DNA of 64,000 nucleotides from Viscum album (lineage: Eukaryota; Streptophyta; Magnoliopsida; Santalales; Viscaceae), in assembly GCA_963277665.1 (NCBI GenBank), contig OY728119.1:321242206-321306205 (forward strand). The letters run 5' to 3'. Below the pieces are notes generated by a model. It made no database searches. It saw only the letters and a program-made list of their open reading frames with translations, and had not been told where the DNA came from. Each line of letters starts with the position of its first letter. Positions within the stretch are counted from its first letter, which is position 1. Positions 14,901 through 28,755 of this stretch are shown piece by piece. Position numbers and translations under genes: made by a program.

Positions 14901-16099
14901 AAATTTTATATCATTTTACAATTTAAATAGTTAATTATTAATGTTAAATGTAAAGGTTAACAATTTATTTCCTATTTCTCTATTTCATATTATTTTTAGT
15001 TTTTCTAGTATCAATCATTAAATATTTTTTAAAAAAATAAATTATTTTCAACGTATATTTATTTACATTTTTGAAAACATTATTTATTTTCCATCTTTTA
15101 GTTATTATACATTATTATTAAATTTAAATTTCTTTTAATTTATTATAAGATATTCTTTAAAAAATTATTAATTTCTTATATTTTGATTATTAATTAATAT
15201 TTTTCAATATTTGTTTTTTAATTGTATTTTTACTTACCATTTTGGATTTTTTTATTGTTTCCATTTTTAGTGATTATTTTTATAAGTGAATATTTCAATG
15301 TACTACTACTTACCTTTTTAAAATCAGTAGGCATTTTTCATGTTTCCATTATTAAAGATTATATTTAAATATAAAAATATAAAAAATATTTTCACTTCTA
15401 TTTTTTGAACACATTATTACTTTATCAGGTATCAATTATTTAATGTAATTTTTAAAAATTAGACATTTTCAAAAAAAATCACATCCCATTTTCTAAATGA
15501 GTATTTATTGTCTCATTCTTCATTATTAAGTATTCTTTAAAAAATTAGAAATTTCAAATTATATGACATTGACTTTTAAAAATATTTTTTTAATTTTATG
15601 GTATATTTTATAAGTAAATATTTTTTTAGAAGTATTATTTTTCTCCTAATTAAAATGTTTTCTTAATGTATTTTTCAAATTAATGTTCTAAAATTATTTT
15701 AGAAAACATTTTTATTTTGAATTATATTAATCCAATATGTTATACATTTAATTTCATAAATTTTTTTTCACACTTTACATATTTTTATGAAATGATTTAA
15801 TTTAGAAAAATTGATTTTTGATATACTATTATTTCTAAAGTTTTATTTTGTTTTGTTTATGAATATTTTAAGAAACCTATTTTTTATAGATTCATTAGGA
15901 TGTGATGCTAGACTTATTTTCTTATAGAAATCATTTTTATGAATGGTGATGGTTGCGGTCCTATATCACCATCCGGATTTTTAGATAAGGATTAACTCCA
16001 CGTGATAAATTCATATTAAGAACATAATATTTTTTATCCCAAATATGAAATGTTATTATTTTGTTTATTAAAAATATAATGCATTGGAATTTTATTCTT

Positions 16100-16405
16100 C
16101 ACCACATGAAGAATGTTAATTTTTTGTAAACAATACTAATATTGAAATTTTTTAAATTAACAACATTTATCATTGAAATTTGTTTGTTCTCAAATGAGGT
16201 AAAAAAAAAATTTATCACATCATAAAGAATTTGTATTTTTTCAGCAACAGAATTTGTGAGAATTTAATGTCCAAAACATAAAGAATATGTAATTTTTATT
16301 CCAAACAAGATTGTTGGGAATTTATTATGGTCAAAGAATATAGTGGGGAAATTTTTTGTTCACAACATGAATTGAGTACATTTTGATTTTTTATAATTTT
16401 ATAAT
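16100..16405. repeat. Degenerate minisatellite (copy 2)
   Basis: About ten units of roughly 26-35 bases resemble CACAACATGAAGAATG plus a T-rich tail, for example near 16111, 16218 and 16361. It is the counterpart of the array at 9899-10255 in the first duplication copy. Confidence 0.5.
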
Positions 16406-16945
16406 TTCATTTTGAATGTTCCAAATTTTTTGTTTTTGTTATGTAATTGTTTTTTTCATTATTATGGATTAATTTTAATGAATTACTCTCTTCTAAGTCA
16501 TTATAATAATATATTCAGTTATTGATATATATTTTATAAATTTTTATAACTTTTATAATACCATAATTATATTTTTATGATCTAATATTCATTCAACTTA
16601 TTTGATCATTATTATATATTGTATTATGATTATATATTATTATATATATGTCTTCCTTATATTATTCTTAATGCTTATAATCTTATAATTTTTTATATAT
16701 CAATAACTAACTATTTGTATTACCTTTCAATAGTCTTGTGATTCTAATCCACGTGTTATGAGGAGTATTATATAATTATATATGTTAAGGAAATGTATGC
16801 AAGGTCGTTATTATAGAGATATTTTCTCATGAGTTTTTTCAACAAAAATATCTATATCTAATATCTCAAAAAATAAAACATTTATTAATTTGATTGTATG
16901 AATATTGTTAGATGTATAATCTAAATCATTAGATTAATGTACTGA

Positions 16946-19900
16946 TAATATTTTGTTTATCAAGGGTCGCCATTCAATACACCATCTAAAGAACATCAAT
17001 GCTACAACTATTTTATGAAATATTTTCCCATGATGAAATATTTGAAATGAACTAATTATAATAAATTCTTGATTTAGGAAAAAAATTACCTTCACTCTAC
17101 AAGAAATTGAGTCACTCCGCAATTCATGAAAAAATCATATAAAAATACAAAAAACAGTAATATCATTCTATGACTCTCTATCTCCCTTCTCCTAGTTCTC
17201 AGATACCCAACCATCCAATTGTCTATATATCCACCAATAATTTTGAATCACCAAGGTATGAAATCAATTTTTATTGATTTTATAAAAAATAAACATATAT
17301 TCCAAACAACATGTCAACTCATTTCCAACCAGCACCTAAAAACCCAGTAAACCAATCAATCATTACCCCCATGCACAAAAAACAAACATAGAATGCATCA
17401 CTAACCTCCTCCAAATCCATCCATTCAATTAATGATAATCCCTTATCATGAAAAATAAAAAACAATCCAACCCCCTTCCAAATCCAAAAGGAAATAACTC
17501 AAATGCACCAAAAGATAATCCTTCATGATTATTTTGTATTGGTATCCAAAACTGCTAAGCCAATGACATGATCGATTACATATAATTTTATTTAGTACTA
17601 CCATTGTCTAATATTCATCCACATCACTTACACATTACCAAACAATCCATTCAACCCATTAATCATCATCAAAATAGAAACTATACCCCTCCCACAAATA
17701 ACAACAAAAACAATTTACCAAATCTACTTATCAAGAGGTATATGGAATACTGAAATTGAATATAATTCTGATAAACAATGTTTCATAGTTGTATCATGAA
17801 TCATATTAGAATAATGGAAAAATAATTGATGGATTTACCGGGGATTAATTTGGACAAAACTTCCCAGGTTCAAGAGAATTTAAATTAAAAGAATATCCTT
17901 GAGTCTTCCTCTATTTATAATACATTGATGGATGTTCATTTTAAATTGGGAATGATATAACTTTTTGAATTTTCAATTCATATTTATGTGTCTGCATTGG
18001 CTTCTATAGACCTGATTTTGTGAGGAATTAGGAATATATAGATCTTATATTGGATCCTCTAGGGGATATATATATTTAGTTATGAAGAATAGTTATCGAC
18101 AACCCCATGTGTATTAATAACCAAAAAATAATAGATTCAATATTTTTAATAGTAATATATTATGGATCATACATAGATTGATTAACCATGCTTGGTTAGT
18201 AAATTGGTCTTTTCATGTGTATGTTAATCATCTCTAATTAAACCCTTTTTATAAACTTTTTCGAATACCTGACAAACTTCATGGCCTAAATACTAAAATA
18301 TATTTATATTGCCAATGGATGAATGAAAAAAGTATCATCAGGTGTGAAAAAATCATCAACAATATGTGGAAAATTTTAGATCATTTTATCTGTCCATTCC
18401 ACATTCAATCAAAATAATAATATAGATTTTTGGATTTACACCTATTATGTATGATTTACTTATTGTTAAATGAGATGACTATTAATAAAAATGGGATGTG
18501 TAAACATTAACTAATGATAATTATAATGTGTAAGTGGTCCTTATAAAGCTCTCCTTTCATACCAAACCACCAACCAATACAATATTATAACCTACCACCT
18601 CATTTCTTTATCTATCTATATCTTAGATGGAGATCAATAATTTTGTTTGAGGGGTCCTTTAATATAATATTAACCTTTATAATAATATTTACCTAAATAA
18701 CAAACTATCCCTTGATCCCAAACTATTCCACTGGTAAATAAAATATCTATTCCAGAACTCTCTCTTATCCATGATCCATATCATTAGGGAGCAACCCATA
18801 TATATGTTCCCAACCATAGTCTGACCCTTCTCACAAATCCTCATCCACCAACAACATGAATTACACTATAATCCCCTTTCAGATAACATTTCCTACAAAT
18901 CCTCTAAAAATTTCAATACATTATAAAAAGAAAACTCTAATGTATTATTCCACTAACATAAAACAAGTGATAGATGAGTAGTGGAAGAGAAACTTCCAAA
19001 TGATAGAGGCTCTAAATGAAATTATATTTAATTATCCATCCTATCACTACATGACTTACCACATGATCAAGGATTCATATATGGGTATAATAGTGTTGAG
19101 AATTCCACGTAAGTAATTATGAACACAATTTCCCTATCCCATATAGTATCCCCTACTATAAAGTCATTAGATGATGATAGCTATATTATGAAAATGATGG
19201 GTACGACCAGAGAGATGACTCCCACTTTAGATATTTCGAAATGTACTTCCAGACACCCTCCAAAACATGTACAAAATATGGGTACCCAAGGAATTAATAA
19301 TGAACCCTAAATAGGGATAACATATACCTCACATACCATAAAGATACCCCTTAGCTTAGTGGAATTTGTATTATCAGTAGTTTAGAAATTTAATAAGAAA
19401 TATTAAATATCATCGGCTATTGATCACACCGAGTAGTCACTTTGAGAGGATACACTAGCCATAAATTACTTTCATGATTATATAAAAAGTAGGTGGTATG
19501 TGGATCTTACATTAGAGGTTGATGTGGAAGCATAGAATTTATTAAAAATCAATCACCATATTTTATTTTTTATCACAATAGTCACATAATTTCCTTTTTT
19601 GGGATATTGTTTTTTTTTGAATTTTTTTCATAATTATACATATTTTCTAATATCCATGGAACCATTTATTTTAATCGAAACATAATTATTTATATTTAAT
19701 AGTTTATCAAATTGACATAAAATTTGTTATATGTATACATATAAATTTATATGAAGCTCATACCAATATACCATCCATGTAAGGATTTAAAGGGATCTAA
19801 TTGAACATAAAGAATACAGAATTGTAGAATTCATTAAAATTATTTTCTATTTATTTCCTTCATTTTTATACATTCAATTATTAAAGAACTATTTTGTTAT

Positions 19901-22260
19901 AATTAAATCTATTTTTTATTTTGAAATTTGTGGTAATGTTCAATTTATATATAAATCAGGGATCCTCATACTCCTCTTTATTTTTTTAAAATTTATTAAT
20001 CTAGGAAACATCATCACATCAAATAAATAATATCACTTATAAATACAATTGGCTTTTAAATTCATAAATAATTAATACGTGGCTAAAATTTTTTAATATT
20101 ATTTTCCTTATGAAATTACTATGTTATTTTATTATATTTCTGAGATACTTATTATTCATTATTATAGTACATGGATGATTTCATCTAGTGCATTAATCAT
20201 GATTATTCATTCGTGGACATGACTGAATAATACTTTATATTATTATTCCTAATAGGTACTATAATACTTCTTTAATTTACTCTATTTTGACCACTTTCAT
20301 GTAGGTATATTGATTTTTTATCCACTACTAGATATCTCATATAAATCTAATCAGAATTTAATTAATTTGGACAATAATAAAGTGATTTAATAAATATATT
20401 GTTTAATTTTTTACATTTTATCTTGATACCAACACTATGTTTGATGTTTTATATAGGCTATAGAGATATTAAATAATCATAAAACATTATACATTACAAG
20501 ATGATTTTTAATTCATACTCTAATACATTATTATAATTGTATAATATTAATTGAATATAAAAATTAAATATGTTGAAATCATGGTTCTATTTGAATTTCT
20601 AAACAGATATATTAGAGATTTACTTCATTATTGTTTTATAGGAAGTATAAAATGAATTTTTTTTATATTTTATTTCTATTACACTGGAATTTAGAAAATA
20701 AATGAGTAATGGGATAACTTACATTGTTTTTTGGTTGCCCAAATTTCCCCATTAATCACTATTTTATAACAATTAGTTTTAGGAGGATGATGATAGTGGG
20801 AATTGATGTATAGTTATTTTAACATCCAAGAGTAAGAGTTTTTTGAATAAAAAAATTCATTCAAAAAATAAATAGTTAAATATACTGAGAAAAAGAAGTA
20901 TTTTTCACTACTAATTTGAAATTTTATATTTTATCATACTAGGAAGAGAAGGAAAATAATATTTTCTTTACAATCATTAATCTGTATAAGGAATGGGTAT
21001 TAAAAATTCACTAAATTTAATATAATTCCCTAGACCATATTATTCAAACAACATTTTTTAGACTTCAGTTTAATTTTTACACCTATACATACAAACCTTT
21101 ACCCTCAAAAGAATTTGAACCATATGGAATATCCCTTGATATATAGTTTATTATTTTTATAAGGATATTATAATGAAATTCAGACATAATGATATAGTGA
21201 ATATACATGGGAATCATAATAACAATGATTAAATAGTGTTGTGTGATGAGTGAAAACAATTTTATTTCTATTTAGATAATAAGTGCCATGTGCAATGATA
21301 AATTTTCATTGTAGTGACTGTAATAGGAAGAGATTTTTTATTTGGGATAATAAATAATTCATCATTAGAAAAATATAAAATATATGACTTATGATGTTTT
21401 TAAATTATTTTTTTCAACATTAGTTTTTTTATATTTTTTGATTAACTTCTTGAAGTACTAAAACGATGTATTATATTTGAAATAATTGTTTTTCTTATAG
21501 AGTTGAAAATTTTTTGGTTTGGGAAATTTTTAAAACCCAGAAATTTATATATAATTTTTGAATTATTTCAATGTGTAATTTAATGAAAAATATCTTCATT
21601 ATGCATGTCGTAAATAAGATTTGGATAAGTGATTTTTACATAGAAATTGGAAGATTTTAGCTGAATATAATTAATTAAAAACATGTTACCTCATTTAAAC
21701 TCACCTTATGACCTGCCAAAATTGTATAAATAATTGGTTTAACATTATATAATACAAATCATAGTTGACACTCTATGAATAGTTGGTCAAGAAGAACATA
21801 ATAGTTATTATCCCACACCCTATAGTGTCTAAAAAACATAGTCTTATTATCTCCTTTTTTATTTGGCATAATGACATATTTTTTAACTACTAAAATATAC
21901 TACACCTATAATTTAGTAGGTTAAATCAAGTTTAATATAGAAAAATATTATGAAAATGTTAGATAATGAGTGAAAAATTTTAATATTTCCCAAAATGTCA
22001 TTACACATTATCTTTTCCTTTTATGATTTTTTAAAAAGATAAGTATTCAATTTGTTTTGGATATGAACTCCATGTAATATGCATGTGATGAAAAATAGTC
22101 AATGAAAACCCAAAATATATGATAATAACATAAACTCATTTTGACTCATGAAATATTTTAATTACGATAAGTTGAAATTCATACAATAGAAATAAACATT
22201 AAAGGATACATAATAATTTATCATATCTTCATTGACTTCAGAAGGAGATATTTTTCATCA
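16946..22260. other. AT-rich intergenic DNA with C-poor/G-poor skewed patches
   Basis: No gene, LTR pair or RNA gene is recognised. Two patches (about 17150-17720 and 18540-18960) are rich in A and C and poor in G, a strand skew unlike the flanks. The frame at 19119-19310 is the only moderately balanced open frame and has no recognisable domain. Composition becomes markedly less AT-rich near 22260, where the retrotransposon block begins. Confidence 0.5.
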
Positions 22261-24490
22261 TCTGGTAGCCCTTATTTTTGTGTAAGAATAGTTGTTTCAT
22301 AGTTCCTTGAAAAGTGTTTTCAAGTTTTAAGAATCAATTTTTAGAGGTGGTTTCCATTGGATTTATTTATCGTACCAGAAACATCCTATAGTTCATTATA
22401 CAAAGGTGAGCTTCATTCCAAAGTTAGGTGTTTTGTATGTTTGAACTTTAAGATAATTAATAATGTGCATTGGTCGAGAGGATGTGAGGTTAGACTCATC
22501 GCACCATTTTGGGGGGATTTATTGTCTACTTTGGGACTCAATAAATTTATGATATTATCTTGAGTCCTTATTAATTCACCTAATATAACATATGTTTCCT
22601 TTGAAATTTATAATAACTTATTAACATGTGTAAAATTTAGAACCATTAGTATGTATTCAAGGTTCTTAATTAATTGATATATCTATATATATTCAATATT
22701 ATCAATCAATGGTATCCTCTCATATAAAATTTAGATATTATTTTAATCATCATTATGATGATAATGGGTTTTATGCCAATCAGCGTGGAACTTTGAAATT
22801 TATTGACATCTCAGATGACAACGGATTGATTGGATATGGTGATCATACCCATGAAATTGGTTACCTATGTATCCTTTTGAATGGAATCAGAACCCTCATA
22901 GTTCGATGAATCTCATAGGATAGTATAGTCATTTGAGAGAAATGAGTTTGGGATTATTTCATAAAAAGGATTCCTTGACGATTAGGGGTGTTCAATTTGG
23001 GGATTTTCCTCAAGAAGATGCCCAAATTAAGGGAATTAGGGTTAGTTTCCTAAATAGTATATCCAATGATATCAGGCCCTAAGAAGGCATCTTACATATC
23101 TCAATTATGGTTGTAATCATAGTTCTCATAGTTTATTCATTGTGGGTGTTTGTGCCCATGTTTTAGTAATCACAAATTACTAAGCCCATGAGATTAATGA
23201 TCATTGTGAGAAATAAGAGGATGAGAAATATTCAACATTGAAACACACAGTTTTCCTCCTCCTTTGTTGCAAGACGACACACCTATAGTTTCCAGGGTGG
23301 ATGAGGGAGAGGCTACGAGCCCTACCTCTATTTTCTTCAAATTGGACAACGGTCCAATGAATGGAAGAAGGGATGGAGGTTTATGGGGATTACACCAGGA
23401 AGGCTTCCCAGAGATTGATCCTCATCATGAAGGGAGACATCTCCTTTTTTCAAAAGAACGAAACATATGTTTGAACCAAAACTTCCCTACTATAAATATG
23501 AGGTTCTGTCTCTTTGATAAGGGAGAGGTCAAGACTTAAAACCTAATTACCAAAACTGATAACTTCCCAACACTTTTATTATGAGAATGGTCTTTATAAC
23601 TATGTATATACAAACCCATATACACTCTATTAATCCTAACCCAATTGTGAATAAATTTGGCAATCCTCATACTGTGGGTATACAAAGCCATATAGGAGAC
23701 ACTATGATGTGTCTTTCCCAATGGTGTGATATGTCATGAGGTTTTGATGGAGGTCTCAAAAGAATTCCTTTCAATCAAGGAAGAAAAAGAAGAAGAATAC
23801 TTTCCATTATTGGCTTTGAAGAGGGATTTATGGGTTTTATACTGAAGAGAGTAAATAAATCAATGAGGGGAGCCTAGGTAGAGAAGGGAACACATGTATC
23901 AGTGCACAAGTGGGTATGGATGACCTGATATTCAAGTAAGTGATGAGAAACCTGTATGGTAATACATAGGTGAGACCTTGATCAAGCCTTCAGGAGTATT
24001 CACAGGTGATCCTAGAAGTGGTGTAATCAAGTTCATGTGTAAAGAATAGGTGGCACGTGAGTGTTTGTGATTTTTGGAGGTTGGGAGCTTTAGGGGTGCT
24101 AGTGTTATGGATTTCAAAAACAAAAAGGTCTTATGTCATATGATGCCCCCTCAACTACTCTGCTTTAGGTAGTAAAGGTCTATGTTGAATGTTTCTGAGG
24201 ACTTGGGTGAAGCACTAGGGTGACCAGAGCATCAATTAAGCTTTAGTGAAAGTCGTTTTTTTTAAATGAAGTCCCCAAGTGTCTATATATATGAAAAAAT
24301 GTGACCTTTGGAGAAAAGAGTTTGGGCACACAAGTAGGTGGAGCGTCGATGCCCTTTTGGTCCGACTTGGGCGTCTCAAAGCTCGTGCCTTTGCAAATGA
24401 TGATTTTCTTCCTGTTTTTTCCCCTCTTATTTCTATGGTATTACCCTTTGTCATTTTATAGACAATTTTATGGAAGAATGTGTCAGCCCA
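22260..24490 (-). repeat. Presumed 3' LTR of the Tat element
   Basis: The right limit is well placed: on the minus strand a G-rich polypurine tract is followed directly by TGGGCTGACACATTC, the expected TG start of an LTR. The left limit is not fixed, because the partner LTR is outside the window; 22260 marks a composition change and a possible TG. A minus-strand TATA-like run lies near 22690. Short frames at 23264-23539, 23932-24123 and 24236-24522 fall inside and have no supported product. Confidence 0.4.
22709..23170 (+). pseudogene. Possible coding relic of unknown origin
   Basis: An open frame of 66 codons (MVSSHIKFRYYF...) ends at 22909. A second frame overlaps it from about 22869 and carries on with YPFEWNQNPHSSM, HLREMSLGLFHKKDSLTI and FGDFPQEDAQIKG for roughly 80 codons with two stops. 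The amino-acid composition is balanced and unlike the AT-driven frames elsewhere. I recognise no domain. It lies in the presumed 3' LTR of the Tat element, antisense to it, so it may be captured sequence or an upstream part of the antisense gene. A chance frame is possible. Confidence 0.3.
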
Positions 24491-24502
24491 ATCCCCCCCC
24501 TC
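24491..24502 (-). other. Polypurine tract of the Tat element
   Basis: On the minus strand the sequence reads TTTTGAGGGGGGGGAT and then TGGGCTGACACA. A G-run directly before a TG is the usual primer for plus-strand synthesis next to the 3' LTR. It has the same layout as the tract at 57598-57612. Confidence 0.65.
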
Positions 24503-24662
24503 AAAATTGGATTTGGAATTAAAACAGAGTCATATATTGAGGTAATGTTTTTAAGGAGAAAGAAAAGAGTACTAAAGCGCCATTATTTTATGTGCATAGA
24601 ACAACTTATAATGCAAGAAGATAGCGTGCAGGGTTCCAACACTCAAGGTAACATGCATCGCT

Positions 24663-24673
24663 TATATATATAG
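24663..24673 (+). promoter_or_regulatory. TATA-like box for the antisense gene
   Basis: TATATATATAG sits in less AT-rich sequence, about 170 bases after the polypurine tract and 270 before the first ATG of the antisense coding region. A start would be expected near 24695-24705. It is followed by a T-rich stretch and TTTTGCAG ending at 24937, which looks like a 3' splice site just before the ATG, so a leader intron is possible. Confidence 0.4.
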
Positions 24674-24942
24674 GCCTCACTTCCGTGAATGTCTTCATGA
24701 CTTCTGAAATTTCAGATCTCGGTGCACAAGTATTATTTAACAAGGACATTTTTTTATCATGCTTCTTTTGTATTTTTTTTCACGCTATAATTGGGGCACA
24801 ACCCATGCACTCTGTTTTTCACTTGCATGCCAATATTTATACTTACGCACATTAATGCCTTTTTTGATTGTTTTCAATTCTATAGTAAAATATCAAAAAT
24901 AATCATACATAAAAGATGATATTATATCCTTTTGCAGGTTCA

Positions 24943-27620
24943 ATGGCTCTAAAAATAATTTGATCTACTGATGAACTAGTGAGTAAGAGTATTCATGAAA
25001 TGATGAATGTCATCGGTCATGAATACTTTGATGTTTGCGAAACCACCCTTCCAAACATAGAAAAATATTTGAAGAAGTACCATTACAACTTTCCATGAAG
25101 TACCTATCAGCCATTGTATTACTATGGCCATTTGCAGGATGTGAATATTTTAGACCCAAACAACTATGTCTCATATTCATAGTTTGAAGATTATACAAAC
25201 TTTTCATCTACCAATTTTTCTATTGGGTTCTTAATTTCTAATGTTGGTTTAGAAGAGAAAGCTCATATCATGAATTATATCCCATGTCCTCTAAATTTTA
25301 TCGCACACACACCTGAGTATCAGCCACATTATTATTCATCCATGGTTCGGGATTTTCAGACAGATCAATACAAGGGTTGGATGAAAATTTGGGATTTTTT
25401 CCTGGGAGGAGGTCTAAAAGCTTTATGGATGTGTGCGTATTGGTTTCAACATACCTATGCGGAATTTATGGATGACTTGAATGGCATCGGGAATTATAAA
25501 GATATCTGTTTTGGGAAAATTTATGTGTACATGACCGATGATTTCATTCTAGAATTATTATGACGATGGAACCCAGATAAAAACTCCTTCCAATTAACAC
25601 ATGAAGATGTATACATCATCTTGTTGGATGTTTAAAAGATTTCTAGATCTAGAATCATTGGAGACATGTATAATGAGATTATTATTCCAACATGACATGG
25701 AATAACTCAAAGAAGACACTAGCTTTAGTTCTTGAATTGATGATAAAATTTAAAAAACTCAAGAACACAACCACCATAATGTCTTGAAGAAGGAGGGATA
25801 TTCATCCAGAGGAATATATGGAAATATTTTTGATAAAGAAGAAGGAAAAGTCTCCCTCCTACTCATGTCTCACTAGATTTCCAATGGAAGAGAAGAGAGG
25901 TACCACTGACACCTTTTGGCCATCATTGTGGAAAGGATAATTTGAAATACGGGGATATGAAGTCATCCCAAATATTCTTGCAAAGACACATTTAGAGAGA
26001 TTATTGGCCATGTGGATCATCATGTATTTGTTACAAGTACGAGACTCTAAAGGAGGCATGAGGCCATGAACCAATGTTATTGCAGCCAAGATGACTGAGA
26101 AATGGATTATAGGGTTGGACACTAATTTTTTGTCTACGATTCATAGGAGCTTACTAAAAATTTATAGAGGGAAGTCTCATTTTAGAATATAAGGACCATT
26201 CCAAGTGTTGTTTGGATGTAATGATACTCATATAAGAACATATTCTATACAAAGTGGGTACAAGTTTTTGAATGTCCTTTTCAGCCATCTATTTAGGATA
26301 TTTGTAGTATTTCACCCATATCTTTAAACACATAGGAAATCAAGGAAAGATTAATCATGCATACGGATTTTCAACTCTTTCATTATGGGAACATGTCTAC
26401 TGGGTGATTTCTTGATAATTGGATGAAAATTTTAGTGTTAAGGAAATATATTCTAGATTGCGGAGATTGTGTATTGGCCACCATGAATGATTGTGAAATC
26501 ATATGCATGGACTATGCTCATTATAGATTTCATTGTGAATTCAAATTTCTGAAACAAATTATTGTATATCCTCTTATAAATGATAGATTAGAAAAACATG
26601 TGATTGTTACCTGACTACTATGGTTGTTGACATCTGTAGAGAAGACATGGGATATATTCAATTTACCTTCAGTTGATGTAGTAAATAGATTTACTATCTG
26701 GTATACCGAACTAGGTCTCATATCACCCAGAAAGGGTATGAAATCATGTTGTCCATTTTGTGGGGACGAAGTGGAGTGAAATAAGGCAACCCCATCATTT
26801 GTAAGGTAACACATCCTTATCAACGGTTGACACACATGTTTCGGTGGGTGGAGGTGAAGATGCACCATATTCACCAAAGAGACATCTTCTTAGATATAAC
26901 CCCCCCCCCCCCCACACCATATTTAAGAGAGAAACCCCATAGGTTTAGAATGAATCATTATCGAAGTGATCTAGTCACCATCATTCTGATTGGAAAGGAG
27001 CTCCATTTCTTAATCCCCCACATGTGACTCTGGGGGTAGGGATGAGACTGAAATCCAAGGCTGCATGATCCTCTTCACTTGCCTTTGACATACACTCATA
27101 ATATATACGACTAGAGGCTATCAAAATTTGGAAGCGTTTACAATGTGATAATGAAACAATGTGGATGGAGCTACGTGAAGTGATGCATATTCTAGGAGTT
27201 GGTGATTTACAGGATAGTTATGACATTTATTTTAAGGAAAATCCTAATGAGGTGAGGACTTACATTTGAGAGTAATAAATGCTTATATATGCAACCAAAG
27301 AATCAATTCCCACCACTAATAGGGTGAATGAAATGGTAGATCATGGTACTACTAAAGGGATTATTTATTCATTAGGTGAAGAATGGTGTGACTTTTAGGG
27401 TCCAAAATATATACATTTCCTTTTTCTCACATTGTCTACTACTTTTCAATTTCAATTTTAGTAAATCATTACTATTTAGGGGAAGTATCATCATAACATG
27501 CAGATGGTTAATGGAAGAACTACTAATATTCCCTTTCCACAATATAACTCTAGAGGCACTACTATTGGATCCACCAGATAACCCCATGAATCAGATAAAT
27601 ATCTCCGAGACAACAGGACA
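24943..27620 (+). pseudogene. Antisense extra gene of Tat element, plant mobile-domain-like part
   Basis: From the ATG at 24943 one frame (MALKII, then HEMMNVIGHEYFDVCETTLP) runs past 25690 with several stops. It includes MNYIPCPLNFIAHTPEYQPHYY and then RWNPDKNSFQLTHEDVYIIL. That last segment resembles the conserved 'RW.P..H.F.L...E...TL.DV..LLGLP' core of plant mobile domain (PMD) proteins, which occur in transposons and in host MAIN-type genes. Later pieces change frame: LLAMWIIMYLLQVRDSKGG and TNVIAAKMTEKWI near 26000-26120, FLKQIIVYPLINDRLEKHV near 26540, and IWKRLQCDNETMWMELREVM near 27130. It runs opposite to gag-pol, as reported for extra ORFs in some Tat elements. The PMD assignment is moderate; decayed coding origin is firm. 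Confidence 0.6.
26900..26914 (+). repeat. Poly-C tract
   Basis: An unbroken run of about 14 C lies inside the antisense-gene relic, at a point where the frame is lost. It is unusual in this AT-rich window and is a likely spot for length errors. Confidence 0.7.
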
Positions 27621-27879
27621 TAAATGATGAAATAGAGAGGGTATTCCAATCTCTAATACCTATCATTGGAGATTATGATGAAAGACCTTATAAGAAGGAG
27701 AAGAAGGAATATATTTGATGAATTGAAGTCATGGTTAAGCACTTTCTTAGTATTGGTAAAAAATTTTGATAATATGAAATATTATACATTATTCTTGAGA
27801 ATGTGTTAAAACATCTTATAATTACAGGGCCTTCTACTTTTTTTTAATAAAAATTACTGATAATATTAAAGGAACTATG

Positions 27880-28700
27880 GAAGGGGCTTCTAAATAGGCA
27901 CAAAATCTTACTAATATAGTGGAACCTGAAGAGGAATTGAGGCTAATGGAAACAAAATTTACTCCTAGAAATGCTACCATTCCTACTATCGTAGGAGACG
28001 AGGCTTCTGGTAATAAACAATGATTTATATGAAATCAAATGTAACAACAATTGACTTCTATCCTATGGTACTTTATGTTCATCACATGCAATGAAACATC
28101 TAAAAATGACTGACGCTGACCCCACAACTGTTACATAGAAATCTATTCAGGGTCAAAAGTCCTCGAAGGAAGGTGCCGAAGAAAACACACCAAATGTTCC
28201 CATTAGTGGGACTACATTGAGATCTGGTATATCATTGGATGAAATAATGAAGAATGGTATGTATTTTGAATAGGTTTTACAACGTGTTAATATACCAAAT
28301 GATTTAGAAGATTTTGGATTTCCTTGTATAGATTCAAATGGAAGTGACTTTTTATTTTTCATCCTTTTAATCTTCTTATGATTAACTTTCTAACCATGGT
28401 GGGATGAAATATATAGTTAGATCTAATGAATCTGCTTTAACAATGATAATTGAATGATGGCATGATATTAATGTCAATACCATTATTGTAGAGACATTGG
28501 CTTAGGTTAATGCTGAGAATGAATATCTTCTTGAGATTCATTCAGAATATCCTGATCCAAATAAAGATAACAGTCCCCACCTAGGAACATCAAAAAGAAA
28601 TGTTGAAACTGAGATTATTGGGTATGAGTCTTCTCAAGCTCCTGACTTACGATTAGGTATGAGATACTAATATTGTGAATTAACTCACATTTTTTATTCT
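27880..28700 (+). pseudogene. Antisense extra gene, middle part (linker)
   Basis: Broken frames continue in the same direction: EPEEELRLMETKFTPRNATI near 27930, then KSSKEGAEENTPNVPISGTT and VLQRVNIPNDLEDFGFPCID near 28150-28340, then VNAENEYLLEIHSEYPDPNK near 28510. The composition is hydrophilic and rich in E, N, S and P, as expected for a linker between domains. Several stops and at least two frame changes occur. A possible splice donor (TTAG followed by GTATGAG) lies at 28656. No enzymatic motif is visible. Confidence 0.45.
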
Positions 28701-28755
28701 GTGAATCTAACCATAACCATAATTTCTGATTTACCATATATGGATATGAACTTAA

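Larger units (their letters stand above)
11800..16945. repeat. 6.1-kb-spaced direct repeat, copy 2
   Basis: This is the partner of 5700-10836, with matching segments in the same order and orientation. The clearest parts are 12450-12640, 12760-12960, 13270-13380, 13835-14130 and 16050-16940. Similarity ends close to 16945, where copy 1 ends at 10836. No gene is visible. Divergence is high, so the duplication is old. Confidence 0.6.

Noticed and set aside
1..22260. tRNA, rRNA, organelle-derived or CRISPR-like content
   Set aside because: No tRNA box pairs, rRNA signature stretches or regularly spaced direct repeats were seen; the phased repeats at 9899 and 16100 are irregular minisatellites.
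26530..26877. 115-codon minus-strand frame
   Set aside because: It is antisense to the better-supported plus-strand text (FLKQIIVYPLINDRLEKHV, TSVEKTWDIFNLPSVDVV).
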